In this document: piece after piece, positions 18,906 through 28,756 of the stretch
Position numbering within the stretch: the stretch's first letter is position 1
How the letters are laid out: each line of letters starts with the position of its first letter
Source of the DNA: Anaerolinea thermolimosa
Lineage (GTDB): Bacteria > Chloroflexota > Anaerolineae > Anaerolineales > Anaerolineaceae
Length of the DNA: 64,000 bases
Reading direction: 5' to 3'
Assembly (NCBI RefSeq): GCF_001050195.2
Contig: NZ_DF967965.1
Coordinates: forward strand, 612,744 to 676,743
Program-made: the position numbers and the translations under genes
The notes under the pieces: generated by a model
Database searches by the model: none
What the model was told of the DNA's origin: nothing
The model's input: the letters and a program-made list of their open reading frames with translations, nothing else

Positions 18906-19979
18906 ATGGAAGACGGGAATAAATTTATTGAAGTACGAGACCTCCATGTTGAATTTGATGTTCGGGCGGGTATCATCAAGGCTGTGGATGGAATGTGGCT
19001 GGAAATTAACCGCGGCCAGACGGTGGGCGTCATTGGCGAAAGTGGTTGTGGAAAATCCGTCACTGCCCGGGCAATCATGAACATGGTTCCCAAACCCGGG
19101 AAGATCTCCGGTGGAGAGATTTTGTATCATCGGAAGAACAAAGATACCGGTGAAGTGACCACGATCGATATTACCAAACTCGACCCGGATGGAGAGGTGA
19201 TTCGGCAGATTCGGGGAGGGGAAATCGGGATGATCTTTCAGGAGCCGATGAGTTCTCTGACACCCGTGTATACTGCCGGAACGCATATCTATGAGGCAGT
19301 TTCGTTGCACCGCCTGGTGCCGGTTAAAAAAGTGGGCGACCAGATGGTTGAAACGATTATGACGTACCGGAAAGTGACAAAGCAGGAAGCCCGCGAGATC
19401 GCCATTGATATGTTGCGCAGGGTGGGCATTCCTAAACCGGACCAGCGGGTTGATAGCTACCCCCATCAGCTTTCAGGGGGGCAGCGGCAGCGGGTGATGA
19501 TCGCCATTGCCCTATCGTGTGAGCCCGAAATGCTCATCGCTGATGAACCTACTACGGCTCTGGATGTGTCGATTGAGGCGCAAATTCTCGATGTAATGCG
19601 TGAATTACAACACTCGGTAAACATGGCCATCATGTTCATCACCCACAACCTGGGTGTGATTGCCGAAATGGCAGAGGAAATCGTGGTCATGTATATGGGA
19701 AAGCAGGTAGAACGGGCCAAAGTGGTCGATCTCTTTTACGATCCCAAACACCCATACACCCAGGCTCTGTTGCGCTCTATTCCGAAGATCGGAAAGCGGG
19801 GTGAACGCCTGGCGACTATTGAAGGAATGGTGCCTGACCCATTCCATTTGCCCACCGGCTGTGTTTTTCATCCCCGTTGCCCGATGTTTATGCCCGGGAA
19901 GTGTGACCGGATTGTCCCGACCAATAAGGAAGTCGCCTCGAATCACTGGGCGAGCTGCCTGCTTTACGAGGAGGTGTAA
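18906..19979 (+). CDS. Dpp/Opp-type ABC ATPase, DppD-like
   Basis: Hydrolyses ATP to drive import. The 357-aa protein has Walker A GESGCGKS (about residue 40), Q-loop [12 protein letters not shown], signature LSGGQRQRV and Walker [13 protein letters not shown]. The C-terminal oligopeptide-transporter extension includes [16 protein letters not shown], whose Cys pattern in related proteins binds an iron-sulfur cluster; here that is inference. It partners with the next ATPase as a heterodimer. SD AGGAGG lies upstream of ATG 18906. Confidence 0.95.
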   Translation: MEDGNKFIEVRDLHVEFDVRAGIIKAVDGMWLEINRGQTVGVIGESGCGKSVTARAIMNMVPKPGKISGGEILYHRKNKDTGEVTTIDITKLDPDGEVIRQIRGGEIGMIFQEPMSSLTPVYTAGTHIYEAVSLHRLVPVKKVGDQMVETIMTYRKVTKQEAREIAIDMLRRVGIPKPDQRVDSYPHQLSGGQRQRVMIAIALSCEPEMLIADEPTTALDVSIEAQILDVMRELQHSVNMAIMFITHNLGVIAEMAEEIVVMYMGKQVERAKVVDLFYDPKHPYTQALLRSIPKIGKRGERLATIEGMVPDPFHLPTGCVFHPRCPMFMPGKCDRIVPTNKEVASNHWASCLLYEEV

Positions 19980-19982
19980 CCC

Positions 19983-21041
19983 ATGACTGCCCCTGAAGCA
20001 ACTGCAACCTCCACTCCTGCGGTGGACGAGAGTATTCTTCTCAACGTGCGTGGCCTGAAGAAATACTTCCCCATTCAAAAAGGTCTGTTGCGCCGGACGG
20101 TCGGTTACGTGAAGGCTGTGGATGATGTGACCTTTTTTGTGCGTGAGGGTGAAACGCTGGGCCTGGTCGGTGAATCAGGTTGCGGCAAGACCACTGCCGG
20201 GCGTACCATAATTCGCCTTTATGAGCCGACGGGGGGTGAAATTTACTTTAAATCTACCGTGCTGGGTAATAGCGCTCCTAAAATGGTCAACCTGTTGGAA
20301 CTGGATAAGGCGCAGATGAAACTGGTACGTCAGGAAATCTCCATGATTTTTCAGGACCCGGTCAACTCTCTAAACCCGCGCATGTCGGTGGGTGACATTA
20401 TTGCTGAACCGATGATGATTCATGGGAAGTACGGGCCAGATAGTGAAGGCGTGATCGTTGCCCTGTTAGAGCGGGTAGGTTTACGCGCAGATCACCTGCG
20501 CCGATACCCGCACGAATTTTCAGGCGGCCAGCGCCAGCGGATTGGGATTGCGCGTGCGCTTTCACTTAATCCGCGTCTGGTGATTTGCGATGAACCGGTC
20601 TCTGCCCTGGACGTATCCATTCAGGCCCAGACGTTGAACCTGCTGGAAGATTTGCAGCATGACTTTAACCTGGCATATATCTTCGTGGCACATGACCTGA
20701 GCGTGGTGCAACATATCTCGGATCGGGTCGCAGTGATGTATGTGGGAAAAATCGTGGAGATGGCCGACTCCGAAATGTTGTATAACAACCCTCTCCATCC
20801 CTATACTGAGGCATTGCTTTCTTCGGTGCCCAAGCCTGACCCAAAGTATAAATCTGACCGGATCATCATGCAGGGCGATGTGGCTGACCCGTCGAACCCG
20901 CCATCAGGTTGTTACTTCCACCCTCGCTGTCGGTATGCAGTAGATCTGTGCAAGCAGAAATCGCCTGAATTTCGCGAGTTGAAGAAGGATCATTTTGTGG
21001 CCTGTCACCGGGCAGAAGAATTAAAGCTGCGTGGGATTTAA
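19983..21041 (+). CDS. Dpp/Opp-type ABC ATPase, DppF-like
   Basis: The second ATPase of the importer, 352 aa. It has the DppF/OppF hallmark [25 protein letters not shown] near the start, Walker [10 protein letters not shown], signature [10 protein letters not shown], Walker [15 protein letters not shown], and the C-terminal [16 protein letters not shown] segment. The ATG follows the upstream stop by only 3 bases, so the two ATPases are translationally coupled. Last of the five core transporter genes. Confidence 0.95.
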   Translation: MTAPEATATSTPAVDESILLNVRGLKKYFPIQKGLLRRTVGYVKAVDDVTFFVREGETLGLVGESGCGKTTAGRTIIRLYEPTGGEIYFKSTVLGNSAPKMVNLLELDKAQMKLVRQEISMIFQDPVNSLNPRMSVGDIIAEPMMIHGKYGPDSEGVIVALLERVGLRADHLRRYPHEFSGGQRQRIGIARALSLNPRLVICDEPVSALDVSIQAQTLNLLEDLQHDFNLAYIFVAHDLSVVQHISDRVAVMYVGKIVEMADSEMLYNNPLHPYTEALLSSVPKPDPKYKSDRIIMQGDVADPSNPPSGCYFHPRCRYAVDLCKQKSPEFRELKKDHFVACHRAEELKLRGI

Positions 21042-21062
21042 GCACATCTCAAGGAGGTGAGC

Positions 21063-21407
21063 ATGTCTCAGCAGGGGCCTTCGGGAAGGCGCTCGCGCTG
21101 GGTGCGTGGGTTACTTATTCTTCTCGGGGCAATTACGTGGCTGTTTACGGCCGGGTTGGGCCTGGTAGAAATTTACCTCAGCCGACAAATGGTGGTACGC
21201 ATCTGGGGACGGTTCTCAACCGACGTACCCATGGCTACGCTTGCAGGGCACGTCATGGTTGTGATTATGGCTCTGGCGTGGTTGACTTATGTGATCTTTG
21301 CCGGAGAAATTGGGCTGAAACGCATTGCCAGTAACGGAGGTTGGACTATTTTTGCCTGGGCTGTAGCGATTGAATTGCTGATCCTGATTCTATATTTCCT
21401 TGTGTGA
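21063..21407 (+). CDS. small three-helix membrane protein of unknown function
   Basis: Not recognised. The 114-aa protein has a basic N terminus and three hydrophobic helices (about residues 17-42, 57-80 and 91-114). I chose ATG 21063 rather than GTG 21057, because the GTG lies inside the perfect ribosome site AAGGAGGTGA (21051-21060). It starts 21 bp after the ATPase gene, so it is likely the last gene of the transporter operon. It could be an accessory subunit or an unrelated rider; nothing in the sequence decides. Confidence 0.65.
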   Translation: MSQQGPSGRRSRWVRGLLILLGAITWLFTAGLGLVEIYLSRQMVVRIWGRFSTDVPMATLAGHVMVVIMALAWLTYVIFAGEIGLKRIASNGGWTIFAWAVAIELLILILYFLV

Positions 21408-21493
21408 ATTTCGTTTATACTTATCAGGAGTTAGAAGATTAAGGGACCGGCAACTTTCAATCTATCATGTGGCCAAACTAGAGGAGAGCGTTT

Positions 21494-21928
21494 ATGACCA
21501 ACCTGGAAGAAATCATTAAATTTTTAAATAATGTACCTTTGTTTAAACCTTTGAACCGACGGCAGCTCGAACTGCTGGCCAAACGTGTTCTGGACAGGGA
21601 TTACCCCGCTGGAGCGACAATTGTTACTCAGGGAAAGGGTGGAGAAGGGTTTTTTGTCGTCAAATCCGGCAAGGTGGAGGTGGTCCGCGAACGGGCTGAT
21701 GGAACCAAGTCGGTGGTCAACACCCTGAGCGATGGCGACTTCTTCGGCGAAATGGCCTTGCTGGATGACGGCCCGCGTACGGCAACCTGCATCGCTGTGG
21801 AACCTACCAAATGTTATGTGCTCCCGCGCTGGGATTTTGTGGCGGTTTTACGAGAAGAACCGGATATGGCGGTGGTCATTCTGGAAGAAATGGCCAAACG
21901 CTTCCGCGCCGCCCTCGACGTTCTCTAA
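21494..21928 (+). CDS. cyclic nucleotide-binding domain protein
   Basis: A 144-aa protein made almost entirely of one cNMP-binding domain, without the helix-turn-helix of CRP. The phosphate-binding cassette looks intact: GEMAL (residues 85-89) and RTA (95-97), with the Glu and Arg that normally contact ribose and cyclic phosphate. Glycine-rich turns KGGEGFFVVKSGKV precede it. It may act as a cNMP-dependent partner of another protein. The next gene, 62 bp on, is a class III cyclase-like protein, which suggests a signalling pair. SD AGAGGAG lies before ATG 21494. Confidence 0.85.
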   Translation: MTNLEEIIKFLNNVPLFKPLNRRQLELLAKRVLDRDYPAGATIVTQGKGGEGFFVVKSGKVEVVRERADGTKSVVNTLSDGDFFGEMALLDDGPRTATCIAVEPTKCYVLPRWDFVAVLREEPDMAVVILEEMAKRFRAALDVL

Positions 21929-21949
21929 ACCTGGGTTCTGGAGGATTAA

Positions 21950-21981
21950 AAGGGCGCTTTGGGGATCACTGAAGCGCCCTT
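21950..21981 (+). terminator. hairpin between the cNMP-binding and cyclase-like genes
   Basis: AAGGGCGCTT (21950-21959) pairs perfectly with AAGCGCCCTT (21972-21981), with a 12-nt loop. Only a weak T-rich stretch follows (GATTGTGTT). It ends 9 bases before the next start codon, so it may act as a partial terminator or may shape translation of the cyclase-like gene. Confidence 0.6.
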
Positions 21982-21990
21982 GATTGTGTT

Positions 21991-24900
21991 ATGACCTGCC
22001 CAAAATGCGGATTTGAAAGCCCCCATGGCATGCGCTTCTGTGGTAAGTGCGGTGCACCCCTTACGCATCCTTGCCCGGCCTGCGGTTTTCATAACCCCCT
22101 CGACTTTGCCTTTTGCGGCATGTGCGGTATCCGTCTTCCTCGAGAGAGTCTTGAGCCTTTCCATGGCGAGGGAACGCCTGTGGGAGGGAATGTGGATGAA
22201 GGCCGGTTAAGGCCTGGCGGGGCATCGATGCCGTTGGAAGGGGAACGACGGGTGGTGACGGTGGTGGTCGCGGATATTACCGGATCGACCGACTTGATGG
22301 AGCACATTGGGAACGAAGCCTGGGTAGAGATCATGAACCGCATTCTGCTTGCCCTTGAAGCGGAGATCTACCGTTATGGGGGTGTAGTTGATCAATTCCG
22401 CGGGGATGGTCTGGTGGCTTTCTTTGGTGCAGATGTTGCCTATGAGGATGACCCTGAACGGGCAGTTCTGGCCGGCCTGGCCATGCAAGAGGCCATTGCC
22501 CGGTTTAATGCTGATCTCGCCGCGGGAGATCACGCGGGAATACGCCTGAGAGTGGGGATCAATACGGGAGAAGTGATCGTTGCCAGTATTGGAGATGCCC
22601 GCCAGCACCGGGAGGATACGGCCATGGGCGTGGCCATTGCCCTCGCTGCCCGGCTGGAGAGCGCCGCTGAGCCGGGCACGGTTCTGGTCAGTGAGAGTAC
22701 ATACCGACAATGTGAGCCGCAGTTCACCTGGGAAAAGCTGGGAGAAATAACCGCCAAGGGGTTTTCACAGCCAATGGCGGTGTACCGACCGCTTGCCGCA
22801 CGGCTGGATTCAGAAAGTATGGTGCAGCTTGAGATTTTTGGCAACGCCATTCCTCTGGTTGGCCGTGATGAAGAGCTGGACATTCTTAAACAACACGTTG
22901 AGCTGTTGAAGCTGGGTCAGGGAGGGGTGGTTTTCCTGACGGGCGAGGTGGGGATTGGAAAGCAAGCTCTGATCAGCGAGACGCGGCAGTATTTCTTGCG
23001 GCAGGATGCTCTCATAGCCAATACCCGGGGAATGGACGAGGCGGTTCCTGAGAGTTTGCAATGGATTTTTGGGCGTTGCCGGTCGTTCAGCCAGAGCTGG
23101 CCGTTTTCTCTATGGTTTGACCTGATTCACAACTGGCTGGGGGTGTATTCGGGTCAGAACCCGGAAGAAATTTATGCCCGGCTAAAGGAACGGTGCTTTG
23201 CGTTATGGGGTGAACGTTATCATCAATTTTTCCCCTACCTCGCCGAGCTGTTACGTTTACCTCTGGAAGGAGAGTATCTGGAAAAGGTTCGTTTCCTCAG
23301 CGCCGAGGCATTACGGATCAAAATAGGCGAAACCGTACAGGAGTGGCTGGAAAGCCTGACGCAACAAAAACCGCTGGTGGTGGTACTCTCTGACCTTGAG
23401 TTCGCCGATCCATCTTCCCTTCAGCTTGCCCGAAACGTGGCGGGGCTGGCTTCGCGCCGTCCTCTTTTGTTTCTCATGCTTTATCGCAGTGGGGCCGGGC
23501 AGGAACTGGAGAGCTTCGTTGCGGCTCTGAAAGGGGCGTTGCCGGGAATCACGGAGGAGGTTTTCTTAGAACCGCTCCGAGAGGCAGATATGCACCAGTT
23601 GATTTTTTATCTGGTGGGTGAACATACACTGCCCGAGGAAACCAGGCGATTACTGGTTAAAAATTCCGAGGGGAATCCCTCATACATCGTTGAAATTCTA
23701 CGTTCCCTTCTCGAAAAGAAGATATTGATTCGTGACGCTGAAAGTGGAGAATGGCGTTTAAGCCGACCGGTGAAAGCGCAGGATTTGCAGGGAAACCTGA
23801 ACCGTCTGGTTCAGGCGCGCATTGATCGGTTGGACCTCAACGAGCGCCAGGTTATTCAGATGGCTTCGGTGATCGGGAATGTGTTCTGGTCTAATGTGCT
23901 CCAATGGATGGTGGGAGAACAGTTCCTGGTGAAGGAACCCCTGCAGGCATTGACGAAGGCGCAATTGATTGAACGGCGGGGGCGTCATCCTGAACTGGGG
24001 GCTGAATACAGCTTCCGCACCGATTTAATTCATGACGTGGTTTATGAGAGTCTGCTGAAACATCAACGTGAAGCCATGCATCTACGGGTGGCTTCGATCC
24101 TGGAGGAATTTGTTCAAACGGAAGGTGGCATTGAGCATCAGGCGCTGATTGCCTATCATTACCGGCAGGCTGGAGAAACGCAAAAAGAATTGTTTTATGT
24201 TACCTGGGCGGCGGAAAAAGCCCGGGAAGTCTATGCGGTGGAGGAAGCCTTCCACCATTACAACCGGGCGCTGGAACTTCTGGATCAACTGGAACAGAAA
24301 ACTTCAGATGCAGATCGGCTGGAAGCTCTTCTCTCTCAACGGTTTGAGGTGTTAAACGGACGGCTGGCCCTGCGATACCTGACGGGAGACTTTGACCATG
24401 CCACGGCAGATGCCCGGGCGCTTTTGGAGATCGCAGATCGATTGCACGAGCAGCCGATCTGGAAAATTGACGCGTTGTTGAATCAACCGGCAGTTTTACA
24501 GGCCGATACCTGGGACGTTGTTCAAGAGGCGCTGGAGATGGTTGAGCAGGCACTGGTGCTCTCCCGGCAGATTGAAGACCGGTATCGCGAAATGTTTGCG
24601 CTGATGGCCAAATCACGCCTGATGTTTCTGGTCAATAATCTCGAAGCTTTCAACGTGACCCAGGAGGCTCTTGCTCTGGCCAGAGAACTGGGAGATCCCA
24701 CTACCCAGCTCTCGCTATTGATCGAACTTTCCAATGCGTATGGAATGGAAAACCCGGAATTGAGCCGAAAATATCTTGACGAGGCGCTGACTCTGCGGGA
24801 CAAGATCTCTGATAAACGCATTTTGCTGGATTTGCTTTCAGCCCTTGGTGAGTTGCAGGAGCGGGAAGGGAATTATTACCGCCTGCTGACGGATTTTATT

Positions 24901-25671
24901 GGTAAACGGTTAGAAATTTGCCGGGAAATTGGTGACCGGCTCTCGGAAGGTTTTGTCCTGATGTATCATGCGCAGGTGGAAGGTCTATACCTTGGTGACT
25001 ATCAGGCGGCGCTGGAACGGGTAACCCAGGCCCTGAAGCTGACCGAGAAAGTATCCGGGAGCCTGTTCCCCATGCTGAGGATTGCTCAGCTTCAGGGATG
25101 CCTGGGGATGTTTGATGAAGGGTTTGAAGTATTACGCCGTGCTGAGCCTCTGTGCAGGCAAAGCATACTCAAGATCGGAGAGGCCGGGCGGTTGCTGGTG
25201 AGTATGATTCTTTACAACCAGCGGGGCCGGTTTGAGGATCATCAGGCTGTGCTTGAGCTGGCCGAAGAGGTTAAGCAACTGGCTGATGAACAACGGGTAT
25301 CGCGTCAGTATAAAATGGCCGCGTGTTGTGAAGCATCAGAAGCGCATATTCGTTTGGGGTTGGCCCTTGATGATGAAGCCAAACGTTCCGCTCATTTGCG
25401 AAAAGCGTTGGATGAAAGCACAACTGCCCTGGAAATTTACCGCACGTATGGGTTTGTTCAAATCATCGAATGTTCTTCTGAGGAAGTACTCTTTCGGCAT
25501 GGGCAGGCGCTTTCTGCCAATGGATATGAAGAAGAGGCCGGTGTATTTTTCTCACAGGCCAGGGAGGAATTACTGCGGAAATACGATTTCATCCCTCCCG
25601 ACAGCCCCTATCGCCGAACCTTCCTGGAAAATATCCAGGTTCATCGGCGCATCATGCAAAAAGGAAGATGA
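21991..25671 (+). CDS. zinc-ribbon, class III cyclase-like, NTPase and TPR protein
   Basis: A 1226-aa soluble multi-domain protein. Residues 1-50 hold paired zinc-ribbon motifs (CPKCG, CGKCG, CPACG, CGMCG). A class III nucleotide cyclase homology domain follows at about 85-270, with both metal-binding Asp residues (Asp95 in ADITGSTD, Asp139 in FRGDG). The purine-specifying Asp is Val214 and the transition-state Asn is Ala217, although Arg221 is kept. Residues about 285-620 resemble an AAA/NTPase module, but its Walker A reads GEVGIGKQ instead of GK(S/T). The rest is helical TPR-like repeats. Catalysis is therefore doubtful; a scaffold or sensor role is possible. It has no ribosome site, and a hairpin lies just upstream. 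Confidence 0.85.
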   Translation: MTCPKCGFESPHGMRFCGKCGAPLTHPCPACGFHNPLDFAFCGMCGIRLPRESLEPFHGEGTPVGGNVDEGRLRPGGASMPLEGERRVVTVVVADITGSTDLMEHIGNEAWVEIMNRILLALEAEIYRYGGVVDQFRGDGLVAFFGADVAYEDDPERAVLAGLAMQEAIARFNADLAAGDHAGIRLRVGINTGEVIVASIGDARQHREDTAMGVAIALAARLESAAEPGTVLVSESTYRQCEPQFTWEKLGEITAKGFSQPMAVYRPLAARLDSESMVQLEIFGNAIPLVGRDEELDILKQHVELLKLGQGGVVFLTGEVGIGKQALISETRQYFLRQDALIANTRGMDEAVPESLQWIFGRCRSFSQSWPFSLWFDLIHNWLGVYSGQNPEEIYARLKERCFALWGERYHQFFPYLAELLRLPLEGEYLEKVRFLSAEALRIKIGETVQEWLESLTQQKPLVVVLSDLEFADPSSLQLARNVAGLASRRPLLFLMLYRSGAGQELESFVAALKGALPGITEEVFLEPLREADMHQLIFYLVGEHTLPEETRRLLVKNSEGNPSYIVEILRSLLEKKILIRDAESGEWRLSRPVKAQDLQGNLNRLVQARIDRLDLNERQVIQMASVIGNVFWSNVLQWMVGEQFLVKEPLQALTKAQLIERRGRHPELGAEYSFRTDLIHDVVYESLLKHQREAMHLRVASILEEFVQTEGGIEHQALIAYHYRQAGETQKELFYVTWAAEKAREVYAVEEAFHHYNRALELLDQLEQKTSDADRLEALLSQRFEVLNGRLALRYLTGDFDHATADARALLEIADRLHEQPIWKIDALLNQPAVLQADTWDVVQEALEMVEQALVLSRQIEDRYREMFALMAKSRLMFLVNNLEAFNVTQEALALARELGDPTTQLSLLIELSNAYGMENPELSRKYLDEALTLRDKISDKRILLDLLSALGELQEREGNYYRLLTDFIGKRLEICREIGDRLSEGFVLMYHAQVEGLYLGDYQAALERVTQALKLTEKVSGSLFPMLRIAQLQGCLGMFDEGFEVLRRAEPLCRQSILKIGEAGRLLVSMILYNQRGRFEDHQAVLELAEEVKQLADEQRVSRQYKMAACCEASEAHIRLGLALDDEAKRSAHLRKALDESTTALEIYRTYGFVQIIECSSEEVLFRHGQALSANGYEEEAGVFFSQAREELLRKYDFIPPDSPYRRTFLENIQVHRRIMQKGR

Positions 25672-25709
25672 ACAGATGCTGGAAACCCCGAGCGGTTGTG
25701 TTAGAAAAG

Positions 25710-25737
25710 TTTCCAAAAAAAATTTATGAGTTATAAT
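25710..25737 (+). promoter_or_regulatory. predicted promoter of the ROK regulator
   Basis: TATAAT (25732-25737) with TTTCCA (25710-25715) 16 bp upstream, in an A-rich spacer. The transcript would start about 25 bases before GTG 25767, with GAGGAG as ribosome site. Confidence 0.55.
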
Positions 25738-25766
25738 CATGATGGATACATTGAGGAGCCTGCTGT

Positions 25767-26990
25767 GTGAGCACGACGTTCTGGACTGTCCCGACCCAAA
25801 ACCTAAAAAACCTGAACAAACACGCGATCATTGATCTGATCCGCTTCACTTCGGGTGGAATCTCTCGTGTTGAAATTGCACGAAGGATGGGGCTGACGCG
25901 TGCCGCGGTCAGCGCGATTGTGGATGATTTAATGAGCATTGGGTTGGTGCGGGAGACCGAAGGCAGTTATCCGAGTGGCAGACGCCCGATTGTCCTGGAA
26001 ATTAACCCCGATCTCGGGCATGTGATTGGCATCGATATGGGGGCCTCGCATGTCATGCTGATCCTGGCTGATTTTTCGGGTCGGCAACTGCATGAGATCG
26101 AAGTTCCCCTGGATATCAACGAAGGGCCGTCGATTTGCCTGGCGCGGGTGGCCGAACTGGTTGACCAGCTTTTAAAAGAAGCGGGGATGAGCATGTCGCA
26201 GATCAGCGCGGTGGGGGTTGGGGTTCCGGGGCCGATTGTTCAGAAAGAGGGGATGGTCAGCGGCCCGCCAATCATGCCGGGGTGGGACAGGTATCCCATT
26301 CGTGACCATTTGCAAGAATTGTGGAAGGTGCCGGTTTCTCTCAACAATGATGCTGAACTTGGAGCGGTGGGAGAATGGGCGTATGGTGCCGGACGTGGTG
26401 AACATAACCTGGCGTATATCAAAGTGGGCACGGGCATTGGCGCGGGTTTACTGCTGGAAGGGCAAATTTACCGCGGTTCGACGGGCTGTGCGGGGGAAAT
26501 TGGGCACATTACCATTGATGAGAATGGGCCACTGTGCACCTGCGGTAACCGCGGTTGCCTGGAGGCGATTGCGGGGGGCGCAGCGATTGCGCGCAAGGCC
26601 ATGGAGGCGGTCAGGATGGGTCAGCGCACCCAGCTAGCAGAAATGGTTCACAACGGGAAGTTGACCGTTGCCGATGTGATGAATGCGGCGCGGCACGGAG
26701 ATCATCTGGCTCAACGGATTACGGCGGAGGCGGGCATGCACCTGGGAACCGCCATAGCAAATATTGTCAATTTATTTAACCCCAGTATGGTTGTGATCGG
26801 CGGATCGGTGGGGCAGATTGGCGATCTGCTGCTTGAGCCTATTCGTCTGACGGTGCAACGGCGGAGCCTGCTGGTGGCTTCACGGAATGTACGGATCACC
26901 GCCGCCTTGCTGGGCAAGCATTCTGTGGCTATCGGAGCGGTTGTTGTTGCCCTCTCGATTGCTTTGCATCAGATCGCCGATAAGAATTAG
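25767..26990 (+). CDS. ROK-family regulator (NagC/XylR type)
   Basis: A 407-aa sugar-responsive repressor-like protein. The N-terminal winged helix-turn-helix (ISRVEIARRMGLTRAAVSAIV, about residues 33-53) is followed by the ROK sugar-kinase-like domain. Visible motifs are GIDMGASH, GVGVPGPI and the zinc-binding CTCGNRGCLEA. NagC/XylR relatives sense sugars or phosphosugars and repress uptake or catabolic genes. Its targets are not evident, since the nearest downstream gene is a nucleoside kinase. Start GTG 25767 with GAGGAG at 25753. Some ROK proteins with a helix-turn-helix retain kinase activity, so that remains possible. Confidence 0.88.
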   Translation: MSTTFWTVPTQNLKNLNKHAIIDLIRFTSGGISRVEIARRMGLTRAAVSAIVDDLMSIGLVRETEGSYPSGRRPIVLEINPDLGHVIGIDMGASHVMLILADFSGRQLHEIEVPLDINEGPSICLARVAELVDQLLKEAGMSMSQISAVGVGVPGPIVQKEGMVSGPPIMPGWDRYPIRDHLQELWKVPVSLNNDAELGAVGEWAYGAGRGEHNLAYIKVGTGIGAGLLLEGQIYRGSTGCAGEIGHITIDENGPLCTCGNRGCLEAIAGGAAIARKAMEAVRMGQRTQLAEMVHNGKLTVADVMNAARHGDHLAQRITAEAGMHLGTAIANIVNLFNPSMVVIGGSVGQIGDLLLEPIRLTVQRRSLLVASRNVRITAALLGKHSVAIGAVVVALSIALHQIADKN

Positions 26991-27027
26991 GGGTAAGTTT
27001 AACTTTTCTTTCTCTGTAAGGTGTCCA

Positions 27028-28749
27028 TTGGTAGAAAATGCATTTGAACTGGTTCAACCCCGACCGAAGGTGGAAATTCATCTGCCGGATGGGCGGATAT
27101 TGTCCGGGCCGCGGGGAGCCTCGCTGGAGCAATTTCTCCGTAGCCTGCCGGAGTGGCAGGATACCCCCATTGTGGGGGCGGTGGTCAACCATGAACTGCG
27201 CGAGTTAACCTACCCGGTTATGATGGAAGCGCGGGTGATACCCGTCACCACTGCAGATGCCGATGGGGCACGCATTTACCGACGTTCATTAGTCTTTTTG
27301 CTTGAAGTGGCTTTTGAGGAACTGTTCGGTGAGGCGGTGCTCTCGGTGGATCATTCGGTTTCTTCAGGGGGATTTTTTTGCCAGGTGCACGGTCGCCCCG
27401 GATTGAGCGATGATGAGCTGGACAGGTTAAAGCGGCACATGCAGAAGCTGGTTGAGGAAGATATTCCTTTTGAGCGCTCCGTAGTGCCGTTGAGTGAGGC
27501 GATTGACCTGTTTACGGCAAAGAAGATGACCGAAAAGGCTCATCTGTTAAAATTTCGCCAGAAAGAAAGCCTGGTATTGTATTCGATCAACGGCCACCGC
27601 GATTATCATCATGGGTATATGGTGCCATCGACGGGGTATTTACGCTGGTTTGATCTGCGCCGGCTCAACCATGAGGGATTTGTTTTGCAATTCCCGCGGC
27701 GGCATGCCCCGCGCGAGTTGCTTCCGATGCCTGATTATCCCAAGCTGTTGACGAGCTTCCGCCAGTATGGGAGCTGGTTGAAGCGCCTGGGCATTGAGAA
27801 TGTGGGAGCACTCAATGAGGCAATTGCTTCAGGGCGTATTCGCGAAATTATTCTGGTGGCAGAAGCCCTTCACGAACAGCAGGTGGCGGAAATTGCCCGG
27901 ATGATCATGGAAAGAAGCCGTTCGGCGCGGATTGTGCTTATAGCGGGGCCATCATCTTCTGCCAAGACCACCACCTTGAAGCGCCTGGCAGTTCAACTGC
28001 TGGCTCAGGGAATCTCCCCCCTGCCCCTAGAGATGGACAATTACTTTGTGGATCGGGAGATGACCCCGAAGGATGAGAATGGACAGTATGATTTTGAGCG
28101 GTTGGAGGCTTTGAATACCAAACTTTTGCAGGAACATCTCAAACGGTTGATTGCCGGGGAAGAGGTGCAATTGCCCCACTATGATTTCAAGCTTGGGCGG
28201 AGCAGGCCGGGAGAGGTAGTTCGGCTCGAGAAAGATCAAATGATCATTCTGGAAGGCATCCATGGCATGAACCCCCGTTTGCTGCCCGATTTTGCTCCGG
28301 AGGAAACCTTCCGCATTTATGTTTCGTGCTTAACCCAGTTAAATCTTGACCGCCACAACCGAATTTCCACCACCGATAGCCGGTTGTTACGGCGGATTGT
28401 GCGTGACGCACGTGAGCGGGGCTATTCAGCCCAGGCCACCATCAGCCGGTGGGAATCGGTGCGGCGCGGTGAGAAACGTCATATTTTCCCCTATCAGGAA
28501 AATGCGGATGTCTTTTTTAACTCGGCGCTGGTTTATGAGCTTTCGGCATTAAAAAAATTTGCCGAACCTCTTTTACGGCAGGTGCCTTTTGGCAACCCGG
28601 AGTATATCGAAGCCAAACGTCTGCTGGCTTTTTTAGACTGGTTCTTACCGGTTGATGTTGACCTTATCCCTGATAATTCTCTGTTGAGAGAGTTTATTGG
28701 CGGCTCGATTTTACAGGAATTCCGTCTCTGGGAGAAACCTTTAGATTAA
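27028..28749 (+). CDS. nucleoside (uridine) kinase fused to a TGS-like N terminus
   Basis: A 573-aa member of the long uridine kinase-like family: a TGS/threonyl-tRNA-synthetase-like N terminus (about residues 1-180), a linker, then a P-loop kinase from about 300. The kinase part shows MDNYFVDREMTPKDENG, QYDFERLEAL and ILEGIHGMNP. The P-loop reads GPSSSAKT (307-314), with Ala312 where the second conserved Gly is usual. Family members phosphorylate nucleosides such as uridine, but the true substrate of the long form is not well known. I chose TTG 27028, preceded by AAGG at 27018; the open frame extends upstream but overlaps the ROK gene without a ribosome site. Confidence 0.75.
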   Translation: MVENAFELVQPRPKVEIHLPDGRILSGPRGASLEQFLRSLPEWQDTPIVGAVVNHELRELTYPVMMEARVIPVTTADADGARIYRRSLVFLLEVAFEELFGEAVLSVDHSVSSGGFFCQVHGRPGLSDDELDRLKRHMQKLVEEDIPFERSVVPLSEAIDLFTAKKMTEKAHLLKFRQKESLVLYSINGHRDYHHGYMVPSTGYLRWFDLRRLNHEGFVLQFPRRHAPRELLPMPDYPKLLTSFRQYGSWLKRLGIENVGALNEAIASGRIREIILVAEALHEQQVAEIARMIMERSRSARIVLIAGPSSSAKTTTLKRLAVQLLAQGISPLPLEMDNYFVDREMTPKDENGQYDFERLEALNTKLLQEHLKRLIAGEEVQLPHYDFKLGRSRPGEVVRLEKDQMIILEGIHGMNPRLLPDFAPEETFRIYVSCLTQLNLDRHNRISTTDSRLLRRIVRDARERGYSAQATISRWESVRRGEKRHIFPYQENADVFFNSALVYELSALKKFAEPLLRQVPFGNPEYIEAKRLLAFLDWFLPVDVDLIPDNSLLREFIGGSILQEFRLWEKPLD

Positions 28750-28756
28750 ACAATAA

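Noticed and set aside
21057-21062. GTG 21057 as start of the small membrane protein
   Set aside because: It lies inside the Shine-Dalgarno sequence AAGGAGGTGA; ATG 21063 is at a workable distance.
26887-27027. Upstream extension of the nucleoside kinase frame
   Set aside because: It overlaps the end of the ROK gene in another frame and has no ribosome site; TTG 27028 does.
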